A stretch of 64,000 nt of DNA from Corynebacterium propinquum DSM 44285 (lineage in GTDB: Bacteria > Actinomycetota > Actinomycetes > Mycobacteriales > Mycobacteriaceae): contig NZ_AQXC01000005.1 in the NCBI RefSeq assembly GCF_000375525.1, forward strand, positions 1 through 64,000. The letters run 5' to 3'. The translations under genes were made by a program, and so were the position numbers. Of the stretch, positions 27,536-36,981 are shown one piece after another. Within the stretch, counting starts at the first letter, position 1, and every line of letters begins with the position of its first letter. Below the pieces are notes generated by a model, which saw nothing but the letters and a program-made list of their open reading frames with translations, searched no databases and was not told where the DNA came from.

Positions 27536-28219
27536 TTAATACTGCGATGATTCTTCTGGATTCGTCAAATGGTTTTTGTGTGCCCAGACAGCTAAGCCAA
27601 CGCGGTCTCGAACTCCTAATTTATTTATCAGCCGAGAAACATATGTCTTGACCGTCGCGGTACCTATAAAAAGAGCACCCGCAATCTCTGCATTCGTCTC
27701 CGCACAGGCAATACGTCCTAAAACTTCTTTCTCACGTTCGGTCAGAGAGTTCACTATCTTGACTTCGTCATTAGTGGGTTTACGCTTCCAGCTTGATCTT
27801 CGCCGAAATTCCTCGAATACGAAGTTAGTTACATCCGGAGAAAGTATCGAAGCTCCTTCATAAATTCGACGTACAGAACTGATGAAGTTTTCAGGATCAA
27901 TATCTTTAAGCAGGAACCCGTGAACTCCAACTTCTAGGGCACTTTCCACTAGATTATCGTCGCTAAAGGTTGTTAACATCAGCACCTTAGTATCTTTATG
28001 CTCTTTTAAGATCTGCTTTGCAGCTTCCAACCCATTCATTTGTGGCATTTGAATATCCAGCACCGCAACATCAATCTTCCATTGGGAGGCAATCTGAACC
28101 GCTTCAATCCCATTTTGCGCTAAACCAACAACTTCAAGGTCTGTTTGAGTACTCAAGATTGTTTTCAAGGCAGAAGCCATCAGCGGCTGGTCATCCGCGA
28201 TTAGCACTCGAATCTTCAT
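27536..28219 (-). CDS. LuxR/NarL-type response regulator, module 1
   Basis: 227 residues. Receiver domain with the acidic pair ADDQ and phospho-acceptor Asp55 in VAVLDIQMPQ, conserved Thr in MLTTFSDD and Lys in FLLKDID; the DNA-binding GerE helix-turn-helix runs from SLTEREKEVLGRIACAETNAEIA to TVKTYVSRLINKLGVRDRV. ATG 28219 is preferred to GTG 28228 because GGTGGTAGAG precedes it. Lies 45 bases after its kinase and most likely controls the adjoining ABC genes. Confidence 0.93.
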   Translation of the reverse strand: MKIRVLIADDQPLMASALKTILSTQTDLEVVGLAQNGIEAVQIASQWKIDVAVLDIQMPQMNGLEAAKQILKEHKDTKVLMLTTFSDDNLVESALEVGVHGFLLKDIDPENFISSVRRIYEGASILSPDVTNFVFEEFRRRSSWKRKPTNDEVKIVNSLTEREKEVLGRIACAETNAEIAGALFIGTATVKTYVSRLINKLGVRDRVGLAVWAHKNHLTNPEESSQY

Positions 28220-28264
28220 CTCTACCACCGTCTAAATAATTCACGCTTTGCGCGTCCGGGGATA

Positions 28265-29485
28265 TTATCCCAGCAGAATCGGCACCGAAGCTGTTACGGC
28301 GAACATGTCACCTTCACGTTTGAAAGTAATCCAGCCGCCGAGATTGGCCACTCTTTCTTGCATACCGATTATGCCACTTCCTGAGCCGTCAAACGATTCG
28401 ACATTTTTTCCTTCTGATTTGCTTGTAATAATCAAAGAAATTTCATTAGTGACAAAAGAGATTGACATCTTTATAGTCGTAGAAGTTGCAACGCCCTGGT
28501 GGCGAAGGACATTCGTTAGCGACTCATCGATGATTCTGCGTACAGCCAATTGAGTAATTAAAGGCGCAGATTGTACAAGTTCCTGCAGCTTTTCTGGAGA
28601 TGGCAAATCAGCGTGTATTTTGAGTCCAGCTTTCGAAAAATTCTCTAGCTGAGAATGCACATTGCTTAAACCAGTCAGGCCTTGATCTTGGCTTTTACTA
28701 GTGTTGTCTCTTAATGCTCGGACAATCCCGCGAACTTCCACTAACGAATCAGAACTGATTCTACGAATATTCCTTAGAGCTTCCTCTTGCGCGTTGTTGC
28801 TATTATCGGCAGAGGTTTTCCCAGCTATTTCTCCTGCAGAAGCTTGGACATTAATTAATGTCAAACTATGGGCAAGGATATCGTGAATTTCTCGCGCAAT
28901 CTGCATTCTTTCTTGGTCTTGGATTTTTCTTAATTTCTCTAGATTTGACTGTTCCTTTATTCTTCTATCGAGTTCCCGTTGCTGTTCTTGTTTTCGTTCA
29001 GCCCGACCGAACTGCAGGACTATGGAAAGCGCGAGCCACTGTACTAGAAGCCACGAGATGGCTTGTTCGAGGCTACGGTAGGCCATTCCGTCAGGCCCAA
29101 ATTGCCACATGACTGGAGAGATAACGCAATAGAGGAAAGCTAGCAGTGCAATACCAGTCACCCACCTTTTACTGTCAGATTGGCGCGAAACTCGATATAC
29201 GGCGACAGGAAGAAACAAGAAGAAAGGGGTTAATCCCAGGTTAGTTGGGAGTGCAGTAATCCAATTAAAGGACCATGCATACAGAATCATCACCATCAAG
29301 AATGAAGACAATAGGGGTTTAATCCGCCAGAAAAAGCTGACGGGTACAAAAGCAACAGCCAAAGCAGCTTGAATAGATCTGTGGAGTCCCCCATCAAACG
29401 CTATAGAGACGTAAAAGAGAGCCAAAAAGAGCACCAATAAAGAAAACATCAGTTCCCAAGCTTTCAAGGGGATTTTCTGAATCAT
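28265..29485 (-). CDS. Sensor histidine kinase (HisKA_3/NarX-like), module 1
   Basis: 406 residues: about six N-terminal transmembrane helices with hardly any external loops, then the H-box REIHDILAHSLTLINVQ (His near residue 203) and an HATPase with the G-box GSGSGIIGMQERVANLGG. Kinases with this compact membrane sensor (DesK-like) typically watch the membrane or the activity of the partnered exporter. GAGGA seven bases before ATG 29485 decides the start; the frame itself opens 33 bases earlier. First gene of the module-1 operon. Confidence 0.92.
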   Translation of the reverse strand: MIQKIPLKAWELMFSLLVLFLALFYVSIAFDGGLHRSIQAALAVAFVPVSFFWRIKPLLSSFLMVMILYAWSFNWITALPTNLGLTPFFLFLPVAVYRVSRQSDSKRWVTGIALLAFLYCVISPVMWQFGPDGMAYRSLEQAISWLLVQWLALSIVLQFGRAERKQEQQRELDRRIKEQSNLEKLRKIQDQERMQIAREIHDILAHSLTLINVQASAGEIAGKTSADNSNNAQEEALRNIRRISSDSLVEVRGIVRALRDNTSKSQDQGLTGLSNVHSQLENFSKAGLKIHADLPSPEKLQELVQSAPLITQLAVRRIIDESLTNVLRHQGVATSTTIKMSISFVTNEISLIITSKSEGKNVESFDGSGSGIIGMQERVANLGGWITFKREGDMFAVTASVPILLG

Positions 29486-29962
29486 TACGGTGTCCTCGCT
29501 TCGGTGGGCTAACGTCAAATAATGGCGAGTTTATCCTCATCACTATCGTGAGGTTTCTCGCTCCAACACGAGTGAAGCTTATCCCGACTCTGTTCAGTTG
29601 ACTCGGGTGAAGTGAAGTGTCCCAGGCGTTGTTGCCTCTGAGTAGAAGGGAAAATCCAGGGCGCTGCAAATTAAGCCAGGTTGCTAAATAATATCAATCC
29701 TATTTACTTAGAATTATTTGTCGCGGGTAAAGAGGGCACGATCGTCTAAAATCAAGACCTCGATTCTTTCTGTACTCACTGGAAAGACATTGCCGCCCCA
29801 GTAACGCTGCTCCGGCACCACGGAGACCGTTGTGCCCCACCGAACAGCGAAATAGAGACACTGGAGAAGCAACTCCTAATTTTTGTTACTGACTAAGGCG
29901 AAAAAGACAAACCGAAAATGGTGTCTGCGGTGGATCAATCGCAGACACCAGACCTAGTGCAT
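29486..29962. other. Intergenic region between modules 1 and 2
   Basis: 477 bases with the module-1 promoter side, hairpin repeat copy B, and about 290 bases that show no coding potential, tRNA or recognisable transposase. No further repeat is seen. Confidence 0.5.
29613..29668 (+). repeat. 56-bp hairpin repeat, copy B (right arm decayed)
   Basis: The left arm TGAAGTGTCCCAG and the core CTCTGAGTAGAAGGGAAAAT are intact; the right arm reads CCAGGGCGCTGCA in place of CTGGGACACTTCA. Same orientation as the other copies. Confidence 0.8.
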
Positions 29963-30190
29963 CTACCGATGGGCAACGCCATCTTTAGGATTAAGCAGTC
30001 GGTAAAGCAATCGGCCCACCGCATATACAGCGAGGACACCCACCAGTGCTAGAACTAGAATTCTGTTGGCGGAGCCAATCGCTAAGTATGCGCAAATTGC
30101 TAAGACTGCCATTGTCAGGAAAAATACGGCTGCCTCACGTCCGATCGTCGGTGCTGGAGTTAATCGAATCATATCGTGAAAAATTTTCAT
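29963..30190 (-). CDS. Small two-helix membrane protein
   Basis: 75 residues with two hydrophobic helices (about 20-40 and 43-65) and a short basic tail (NPKDGVAHR). AAGG lies eight bases before the ATG. It is alone on its strand, divergent from the module-2 ABC genes, with which it shares a 240-bp promoter region. No family recognised; a link to the exporter is possible but unsupported. Confidence 0.6.
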   Translation of the reverse strand: MKIFHDMIRLTPAPTIGREAAVFFLTMAVLAICAYLAIGSANRILVLALVGVLAVYAVGRLLYRLLNPKDGVAHR

Positions 30191-30337
30191 GATAATGCCT
30201 TCCCCGCGGGTTCATTTGCTTATTGTGTTTCCACTGTGCCGGTCCCCTCGCCTGAAACCTAGTGCCAAATATATGCAGTTCATATGAGTTTTATCATGCG
30301 CAACCAGTGGAAATCTTGCCCCGCCACACTGCGAATA

Positions 30338-30351
30338 ATGACAAATGTCAT
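30338..30351. promoter_or_regulatory. Palindrome in the module-2 promoter
   Basis: ATGACAAATGTCAT is a 6-2-6 perfect palindrome about 80 bases before the module-2 ATPase start, in the divergent region. It is a candidate binding site for the adjoining NarL-type regulator; no direct evidence. Confidence 0.35.
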
Positions 30352-30431
30352 GCCATCCTAATGACCTCAAGCAGAGAAAATAGTGATCAATCCTAGCGTT
30401 CAAACGATTGAAATTTTGCCAGCATAGAAGC

Positions 30432-31373
30432 ATGAAGGAATTAGCAAGACCTGAAACAGTTCTTCGAGTCAACGCCCTTACCCGTAGCTACGGTAAGGGG
30501 ACGAAAGCGTTCCGAGCTGTCAAGGGGCTTGATTTCCGTGTTTGCCGAGGTGAAGTTTTTGGCCTTCTTGGAACCAACGGCGCTGGAAAAACATCCACGT
30601 TGGAGATTCTCGAAGGGCTAGCCCCTGCAACTTCTGGTGAAGTCAAAGTCTTCGGGCGAGACCCCTTCGTTGATAAGGCTCTCATTCGTCCAAGAATGGG
30701 CATCATGCTCCAATCGGGTGGGCTTCCCTCGCAGCTAACGGTTCAGGAGACTATCAAGATGTGGCAGGGTACATGCTCTAATCCTCGCGATGCGGAGGAA
30801 ATACTTGCAGACGTCGAGCTATCCCACCGACTTGATGTTCGTGTAGGAGTCCTCTCTGGCGGCGAACAACGTCGGCTCGATCTCGGCTGTGCCCTACTCG
30901 GGAATCCGGAACTGCTATTCCTCGACGAGCCCACCACGGGGCTCGACCCGGAATCTCGTAGAAATGTCTGGGATCTACTCCTGCGACTCAAAGATCAGGG
31001 TGTCACGATGATCCTCACCACCCATTATTTGGAAGAAGCCGAACTGCTTTGTGACCGCATCGCCATTATGAATGCAGGAACCATTGCCCGCGAGGGCACA
31101 CTCTCCGAACTGGTGAATTCGGTCTCCGCCGAGATCACGGTATCCAGTGTCCACACCCCGCCCCGGCTTCCGGGTACCACCATCACCACCGAGGAGAAAT
31201 ACCACACGATCTCTACAAAGCAGCTGCCCCAGGACACTCTCGCGGTCTTAGAGTGGGCCCGTGAAAACCATATTGAGCTAGAAAGATTCTCCGCTCGCCC
31301 TGCCTCTCTGGAAAAGGTATTCATGAGCATCGCTGACAATCAAAACTCTCAAACTAGCTACAAAGGAGCGTAG
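30432..31373 (+). CDS. ABC transporter ATP-binding protein, module 2
   Basis: 313-residue DrrA-type ATPase: Walker A LLGTNGAGKTS, signature LSGGEQRRLDLG, Walker B LLFLDEPTTGLDPESR, H-loop TTHYLEEAE, and a ~90-residue C-terminal extension typical of the drug-exporter subgroup. ATG 30432 (MKELARPETVLRVNALTR) is used; the frame opens eight codons earlier without a ribosome site. Three bases separate its stop from the permease start. GC is closer to the backbone than in module 1. Confidence 0.93.
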   Translation: MKELARPETVLRVNALTRSYGKGTKAFRAVKGLDFRVCRGEVFGLLGTNGAGKTSTLEILEGLAPATSGEVKVFGRDPFVDKALIRPRMGIMLQSGGLPSQLTVQETIKMWQGTCSNPRDAEEILADVELSHRLDVRVGVLSGGEQRRLDLGCALLGNPELLFLDEPTTGLDPESRRNVWDLLLRLKDQGVTMILTTHYLEEAELLCDRIAIMNAGTIAREGTLSELVNSVSAEITVSSVHTPPRLPGTTITTEEKYHTISTKQLPQDTLAVLEWARENHIELERFSARPASLEKVFMSIADNQNSQTSYKGA

Positions 31374-31376
31374 GCG

Positions 31377-32237
31377 ATGGCTTCTACTAACTCCCGCAGA
31401 GTCAATGCCGTCGGCGGATCGGCTTCAGAATCCTCCAAGCACCGGGGCTGCAGCTGGAATCGCTACCGAGCTTTAGCTATAGCCGAAATCCGACAGTACC
31501 TGCGCAACAAGACACTGCTGTTCATGGCTATCGTATTTCCCATTGGAGTGGGCCTATTGATGCTGATCATGGGCGGAGACGGACAGCCCGCAAGTACACA
31601 AGTACGCGCCGCAATCTCAATGGAGGTGTTTTTCCTCATTACGCTGATGTTCGTCCAGTTCTACTCCGTGCTGTCTATGACTACTACGCGTCGTGATGAG
31701 CGCGTGCTCAAACGATTACGTACTGGTGAGGCTCGCAGCGCGGAGATTATAGCTGCGTTGGCGACGCCCGGGGCGATCATGTCACTCCTGCTTACCGTAT
31801 TAATGTCCGGCATACTCATCTTCTACACGGGCAGCATACCGAGCACAGGTATTCTGCTGCTTCTGGCCATGGTGTTAGGAATCGTCATCTCCACAGGTTT
31901 GGCGCTGCTTACCAGCTCGATCACTGCCAATGCCGAAGCCGCACAGATGACGTCTCTTCCCGTCATGGTTTTGGCCATGTTCTCACAGTCTCCCCTGCGA
32001 TCGGCGCTACCCGATCAAATCCAAAATCCGTTGGCACGCACTCCGTTTGCACTGCTTGGTGATCTCACTTTCATCGAGTGGACTGGCCAACCACTTACGG
32101 CGGATATCGCCCCTACGGACGGCGAACTAACGACCACTCTGGCCACTGCACTGGCCCCGATTGCGCTCATGATGGTCTGGAGTGTTGCGTTAATGTGGGC
32201 CGCATTCCGCTACATGAAATGGGAAACCAACCGCTGA
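31377..32237 (+). CDS. ABC-2 type permease, module 2
   Basis: 286 residues: a 35-residue polar start, then six hydrophobic segments of an ABC-2 (DrrB-like) permease, with the loop TTRRDERVLKRLRTGEARSAEI that carries the conserved coupling region after helix 2. Works as dimer with the module-2 ATPase. Substrate unknown: small hydrophobic toxin or peptide is likely for this subfamily. Confidence 0.9.
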   Translation: MASTNSRRVNAVGGSASESSKHRGCSWNRYRALAIAEIRQYLRNKTLLFMAIVFPIGVGLLMLIMGGDGQPASTQVRAAISMEVFFLITLMFVQFYSVLSMTTTRRDERVLKRLRTGEARSAEIIAALATPGAIMSLLLTVLMSGILIFYTGSIPSTGILLLLAMVLGIVISTGLALLTSSITANAEAAQMTSLPVMVLAMFSQSPLRSALPDQIQNPLARTPFALLGDLTFIEWTGQPLTADIAPTDGELTTTLATALAPIALMMVWSVALMWAAFRYMKWETNR

Positions 32238-32295
32238 TTGCTCATAAAACTCAATGTACTCTGACAGCATGACGGTGCTACGAAGGTTCGCGGAG

Positions 32296-33417
32296 ATGTC
32301 AGAGACCGAAAAATTCTCCACCTACGTTCGACTCTCGACGCATGTAGCGCTGCTAGCGATTGCTGTCTTGAGCTTCCGAGAAGTATTGGTATCGTCCAGC
32401 GAATTTCAGCCTGCCCTCGTCTTGCTCGTCGTATTATTCAACGGCGGGCTCACTGCACTAGTAATCGAACGAACACCAGCCTTTTCAACGGACTCTCGCC
32501 CGCTCGGGAAGCTTTATCCGGGAGCTATCACTGTAAATCTACTGTGCTGGGCTATCTCCATCGGGCTTCTTGCCACGCAACGCGCTTCGCATCTCACGGA
32601 AATTACTAGCGGGCTGTCGCTATTTTTATTATGCAGCTTCGCGTTCGTGCTATCGATCCATATTAAACACGCCTATCTGATCGTGATGGTACTAAGCGTA
32701 ATCACTGCATCCGTGGTTAAGCACCCCGTGCTGGATCATCCCATCTATATCGTTGCTTTTGCATTAGCATTGGTTTGGGTGAACAAGGTAACTGTGTGGT
32801 CGGTGGAGATTGTCACGGAGCTCTACCGGACGCGAGAGTTGCAGTCACAAGTGAAAGTACAGGAAGAACGCCTGCGCTTCGCCCAAGAACTGCATGACAG
32901 CTTGGGACAACGCCTCGCGGCGCTGTCCCTGAAGACACAGCTCGCCATCTCACTGCACAGGAAAGACGCTAACCGGACAGATGATGAACTTCGCGACATT
33001 GAAAAGCTCGTACGTCTTATGCGTACGGATTTACATCAAGTGGTAACAGGCTATCGCACGTTGCACCCAAACTCTGAGCTGGAAGAGGCCAGTAACCTAC
33101 TGGGAAAAGCAAACATCGCGGTCACCGTGACAGGACATCCACAAGACATCCCGAACACCTGCCAACAAACCGCCGCCTGGTTCATACGCGAAGCGACCAC
33201 CAACGTAATGAAACACTCGAGCGCAAGCGTCGTTAACATCAATTTTTCTGAACACGCGGTATCCATCACCAATGATGGGGTGGAGCGCAATATCGGGCCG
33301 CTCGGTGGCATACAAGCGCTACAGGAACGGGCTAAGCAAATCGGTGGCACCATCTCTCTTATCCACCAAAACAATCAGTGCACCGCGACACTTTCCTGGA
33401 AGGACACGAATCGATGA
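32296..33417 (+). CDS. Sensor histidine kinase (HisKA_3), module 2
   Basis: 373 residues: five or six transmembrane helices without a large sensor loop, the H-box FAQELHDSLGQRLAALSLK, an N-box AAWFIREATTNVMKHSSA and the G-box GPLGGIQALQERAKQIGG. Glycine-rich ATP-lid motifs are reduced (ITNDGVERN). In-frame starts also exist at 32254 and 32269, but AAGG nine bases ahead of ATG 32296 is the only ribosome site visible. 58 bases after the permease, so the ABC genes and the sensor pair are co-transcribed. Confidence 0.9.
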   Translation: MSETEKFSTYVRLSTHVALLAIAVLSFREVLVSSSEFQPALVLLVVLFNGGLTALVIERTPAFSTDSRPLGKLYPGAITVNLLCWAISIGLLATQRASHLTEITSGLSLFLLCSFAFVLSIHIKHAYLIVMVLSVITASVVKHPVLDHPIYIVAFALALVWVNKVTVWSVEIVTELYRTRELQSQVKVQEERLRFAQELHDSLGQRLAALSLKTQLAISLHRKDANRTDDELRDIEKLVRLMRTDLHQVVTGYRTLHPNSELEEASNLLGKANIAVTVTGHPQDIPNTCQQTAAWFIREATTNVMKHSSASVVNINFSEHAVSITNDGVERNIGPLGGIQALQERAKQIGGTISLIHQNNQCTATLSWKDTNR

Positions 33418-34037
33418 TCTCCCTAGCAATCGTCGATGATGAGCAGCTGATCGCTTCATCGCTTGCAACCTTGTTAGATCTGGAAGACGATCTTAAGGTG
33501 ACCGGGACCTTTGCCTCCGGTGAAGAAGTGATCTCTTGGTGGAAAAAGGCCAGCACCCTCGACTCCCCATTGCCTAGTGTGCTGGTGACAGATCTGCAGC
33601 TCGGAGGCATTGATGGTGTCGAGCTAGCACAGGAAATTTCGCAGCTGTCACCCCACACTGCGATAGTGATAGTTACGAGTCATTCGCGACCACACCAACT
33701 GAAACGAGCGCTGACCTCCGGGGTACAAGGATTTCTTCCGAAGACGGCGACCGCAGAAGAGTTTGCCACCGCGATTCGCTCGGTACACGAAGGCAGAAGC
33801 TTCATCGACCAAGAACTCGCTGCTATGACCATCACCGCAGCTTCCAGCCCACTGACCGAACGCGAAGCTGATGTTATCGAAGCCGCTGGTAAAGGAGGTT
33901 CGATAGAACAAATTGCCAAAGAAGTCTTCCTTGCACCCGGAACGACCAGGAACTATCTTTCCTCAGCAATGACAAAGCTCGGTGCACAAAACCGATTCGA
34001 AGCACATTTGCGCGCCCGAGAATTAGGGTGGATTTAG
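33414..34037 (+). CDS. LuxR/NarL-type response regulator, module 2
   Basis: 207 residues: receiver with IVDDEQ and phospho-acceptor Asp60 in VLVTDLQLGG, conserved Thr/Ser in IVTSHSR and Lys in FLPKTAT; GerE helix-turn-helix from PLTEREADVIEAAGKG to TTRNYLSSAMTKLGAQNR. ATG 33414 overlaps the kinase stop by four bases. Probably activates the four-gene module 30432-34037 under exporter-substrate stress. Confidence 0.92.
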   Translation: MISLAIVDDEQLIASSLATLLDLEDDLKVTGTFASGEEVISWWKKASTLDSPLPSVLVTDLQLGGIDGVELAQEISQLSPHTAIVIVTSHSRPHQLKRALTSGVQGFLPKTATAEEFATAIRSVHEGRSFIDQELAAMTITAASSPLTEREADVIEAAGKGGSIEQIAKEVFLAPGTTRNYLSSAMTKLGAQNRFEAHLRARELGWI

Positions 34038-34241
34038 GCTGAGAACTCTAGCTCCTCGCTATCCCCAACTACATTAACGACTACGAAGTCACCGTCCACA
34101 ATCGTCCAGTCAAACAATCGATTAACTAGCTGGTAACTAAATTCCTATTTAAAAAGACGCTAAATGGACATACACCAAAGACAGGGCATTAGTCCGGCTC
34201 TCCACATCGCAGCTGAGCGGTTCCCAAAAAACTACGCAAGG

Positions 34242-34288
34242 TGAAGTGTCCCAGGTGTTGTGCCCTCTGAGTAGAAGGGAAAATCTGG
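34242..34288 (+). repeat. Hairpin repeat, copy C (left end of the IS3 remnant)
   Basis: TGAAGTGTCCCAG followed by the CTCTGAGTAGAAGGGAAAAT core and CTGG; the remainder of the right arm is replaced by transposase sequence. It shows the repeat physically joined to an IS3 gene. Confidence 0.8.
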
Positions 34289-34780
34289 ACTATGCCCAAA
34301 AAATTTACCAGGATGTTTACTCCAGATGGGTCATTGGGTGGGCACTATCGGATTTGATGCGCACCGAAGTATTGCCGCTGCAAGCGTTTAACCAGGCAAT
34401 TGTCGCGGCGAGGAAAAGGTCTTATTCACCATTGAAGACCATGGCTCGCAATACGTCATTGCATTGTCTACAACGAGAGCCTTTCCCAGGACTGCATTAC
34501 TGCTTCCATCGCAACTGTCAGCGACTCCTATGACAATGCTCTAGCTGCAACAGTGATCGGGTCCTGCAAAAATGAGCTGATCCATAACCGAAAATGGGAT
34601 GATGCTGTCGAGGAGAAAATCGCGACGTTTGAGCGGGTGCATTGGTGGAACGAGAAAAGTCTCCACCAAAACTTGGGATATCGCACACCGCCTTAGGACG
34701 AGGAAGAGTTTTGGTCCGGCACCCCGGGGCACGAGACAATGGAAAACCTAGGCAAAAGCCGAAGAAAACCAGGCACCTCA
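34274..34780 (+). pseudogene. IS3-family transposase (orfB) remnant with frameshifts
   Basis: Fragments in several frames match the second half of an IS3 orfB integrase: YQDVYSRWVIGWALSDLMRT, DHGSQYV, SDSYDNALAATV, CKNELIHNRKWDD, WWNEKSLHQNLGYRTP. The middle Asp and the last Glu of the DDE triad region are recognisable, but frameshifts and a stop destroy it; orfA and the start of orfB are deleted. AGGCACCTCA at 34771-34780 may be the decayed right inverted repeat. The element separates modules 2 and 3. Confidence 0.85.
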
Positions 34781-34850
34781 TTCCCAATAGTCCCTTTGCA
34801 TACCCCGCATACAAAACCCAAATGCACCTATCCTCTTCATAAAATGCAAA

Positions 34851-35591
34851 CTACAATTTCTTTTCATTTCCGTTATTCGTATCAAGAGCTTGGAACAGTT
34901 CTTGCCTTGTTGGGTTCTCAAGGTTCTTTATCAACCTTCCATCCGACAAGACAACGGCACGCTGTGCCTGTGCTGCCACATCTAAATCATGCGTCACCAT
35001 GACCACAGCAGCGCCTTGTCGGCTGAGCTCTGCAAGTTCGTTCATGACTAAGCTCCCAGACCGAGAGTCCAACGCACCCGTCGGCTCATCGGCGAACAAC
35101 ACTCGAGGCTTCGTGGCTAAGGCTCTGATAATCGCCACTCGTTGGCGTTGGCCACCAGAAAGTTGGGCAGGATAATAATTCTTTCGTTCGGCCAACCCAA
35201 ACTTTTCAAAAAGGCCATTCAGCTCCTTTTTCGCAATCTTTTTAGATACGAATCGTAAGCCAAGCTGGACGTTTTCCATGGCTGTCATGGAATCTACCAA
35301 ATTATAATCTTGAAAAACGAAGCTCGCGTTTTTACGACGAATATCGCTCCGCTGGTTTTTGGACGCAGTCACCAAATCAACTCCACACAAAAAACTGTGC
35401 CCAGAGTCAGCTTGCACGAGTCCAGAAATGCAGTAAAGAAACGTTGATTTCCCCGATCCAGAAGGGCCAACGATTGAGATAAACTCGTTCTCAGTGACAG
35501 AAAAGTTAATCCCCCTAATGACTTGCTCTTTTTCCTTCTTATTGATTGAGAATGATTTTTTCAGTTCTTGTGTCTCGATAATATTAGTCAT
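34851..35591 (-). CDS. MacB/LolD-type ABC ATPase, module 3
   Basis: 246 residues: Walker A VGPSGSGKST, Q-loop FVFQDYN, signature LSGGQRQRVAIIRA, Walker B VLFADEPTGALDSRS, H-loop VTHDLD. The FtsE/LolD/MacB group that partners FtsX-like permeases in mechanotransmission or peptide resistance. Ten bases after the permease gene. AT-rich with Lys codons AAA dominant, unlike the backbone, which suggests acquisition. Confidence 0.92.
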   Translation of the reverse strand: MTNIIETQELKKSFSINKKEKEQVIRGINFSVTENEFISIVGPSGSGKSTFLYCISGLVQADSGHSFLCGVDLVTASKNQRSDIRRKNASFVFQDYNLVDSMTAMENVQLGLRFVSKKIAKKELNGLFEKFGLAERKNYYPAQLSGGQRQRVAIIRALATKPRVLFADEPTGALDSRSGSLVMNELAELSRQGAAVVMVTHDLDVAAQAQRAVVLSDGRLIKNLENPTRQELFQALDTNNGNEKKL

Positions 35592-35601
35592 TTTATTTTC
35601 C

Positions 35602-36972
35602 TTAATGCGAGATTGCGGTAATATTGAGCTTTCTGGATTCCTTAAATGTTGGAATCACAATAGATACTGCAAGTAGCGAAAATCCGGCAATAAGCAGGAA
35701 ATAGGTTTCGTTTCCAATCCATATGGGGCTTGCGTCTGGAACCGGACCTTGTCCAAATGCGACACCGATGGCCAAAGCATTAAAACCCAGAATAATTGAG
35801 GAAATCACAACAGCCGATAAGAAATAAATAATGCATTCAAATACGGAAGACCACCGAATTGAAGCTGTAGTTGCGCCCAAGGTTTGCAGCAAGGCAACGT
35901 CATGTCGTCTCCACTCATTTGTGAGAGACACGGCAATCACGCCAGAAAAAGCAGCGATAATGACGGGCGCACCAAAGATCAGGATGATTTGGCTTGTTGG
36001 ACTAACCTGAAGGTCCGACTCATTTGCACCCGAGACAAACATAATGTTCTTGGTTTGGTTAACCATGCCGAAGATAGAGCCAACCGCCGCCGCTGCCACA
36101 ACCAATGGGGTAACAACCGAGGTAGACAACGTGGCTCGTCGACGAGCCGATGTTCTGGCAAGCACCCAACTGTCCAGCCAGTTCAGTGGCAATAGTCTAC
36201 CTATTAAGGTAACAACTGGCTTGACCACCACTCGGTCTGACAAGCCATAGGCGAGCAACAATCCAAGCCCTGCACCCCAATAAGAGGAGAGTAATCCGCT
36301 GAGACGCTCCATGTCATCAAGTGGTGGAGTTGATGCAATACCTATATACCCAACAATGATGCCTGTTATGATGAGACCTGAGATTATTAGTCTGACAATG
36401 CTGCGAGAAGGCGCTTGCTCAGGCATGTCCATCACGGCCTCTACCGGCTCTACCTTTTTCAGCTGTCGTGTTCCCAAAATCAATGCTAAAAACAACACAA
36501 CAAAAGCTATCCCCGGCCCAAAAGTCCAAGCCCACACAGTCAAAGGCTCTGATAGTGCAGGCAGTACCAGGAACCCTGTGTGGTCAATAATGCGCCCGAG
36601 AGCTGGCCACGATAAGAATGCTAGAACACTTCCCATCAGAGACCCTGCTAAGGAACTAATAGTAGCTATTCCTATGTATCTCAACCTCGCTTTGTGAGGA
36701 GAGGCACCGATAACCTGCCAAAGTGCTATGCGCCGAGAATCTCGTCGAATAGCTACTTTGACAACAGACGGAAGGCACATCAGCACCGCCAAACATGTTA
36801 GGGCTATTTGAAGACCTCCCATAGCCGCGAACTGTTCACCCGATTCCGCTTCAGAAGCCTGAGCGCCAACGACTATAACGCCAAGAGAAAGAGAAAGCAT
36901 CCACGAAGATACTAGAGTTAACAGTAGAACCGCCATGGAAACCGGTTTAAGGTCTCGAATTTCTTTATACAT
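35602..36972 (-). CDS. FtsX-like ABC permease, module 3
   Basis: 456 residues with about ten hydrophobic segments in two FtsX-like halves: the first contains RRDSRRIALWQVIGASPHKARLR (the coupling loop), the second NEWRRHDVALLQTLGATTASIR. No large periplasmic domain, so it is not a MacB tripartite pump; more like the exporters linked to bacteriocin or peptide-processing loci. Nine bases lie between the M50-like fragment and its start, so the three genes formed one operon. Confidence 0.88.
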   Translation of the reverse strand: MYKEIRDLKPVSMAVLLLTLVSSWMLSLSLGVIVVGAQASEAESGEQFAAMGGLQIALTCLAVLMCLPSVVKVAIRRDSRRIALWQVIGASPHKARLRYIGIATISSLAGSLMGSVLAFLSWPALGRIIDHTGFLVLPALSEPLTVWAWTFGPGIAFVVLFLALILGTRQLKKVEPVEAVMDMPEQAPSRSIVRLIISGLIITGIIVGYIGIASTPPLDDMERLSGLLSSYWGAGLGLLLAYGLSDRVVVKPVVTLIGRLLPLNWLDSWVLARTSARRRATLSTSVVTPLVVAAAAVGSIFGMVNQTKNIMFVSGANESDLQVSPTSQIILIFGAPVIIAAFSGVIAVSLTNEWRRHDVALLQTLGATTASIRWSSVFECIIYFLSAVVISSIILGFNALAIGVAFGQGPVPDASPIWIGNETYFLLIAGFSLLAVSIVIPTFKESRKLNITAISH

Positions 36973-36981
36973 ACATTTCTC

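Noticed and set aside
30212-30472. 86-codon minus-strand ORF upstream of module 2
   Set aside because: Overlaps the promoter region and the start of the ATPase gene; composition is not coding.
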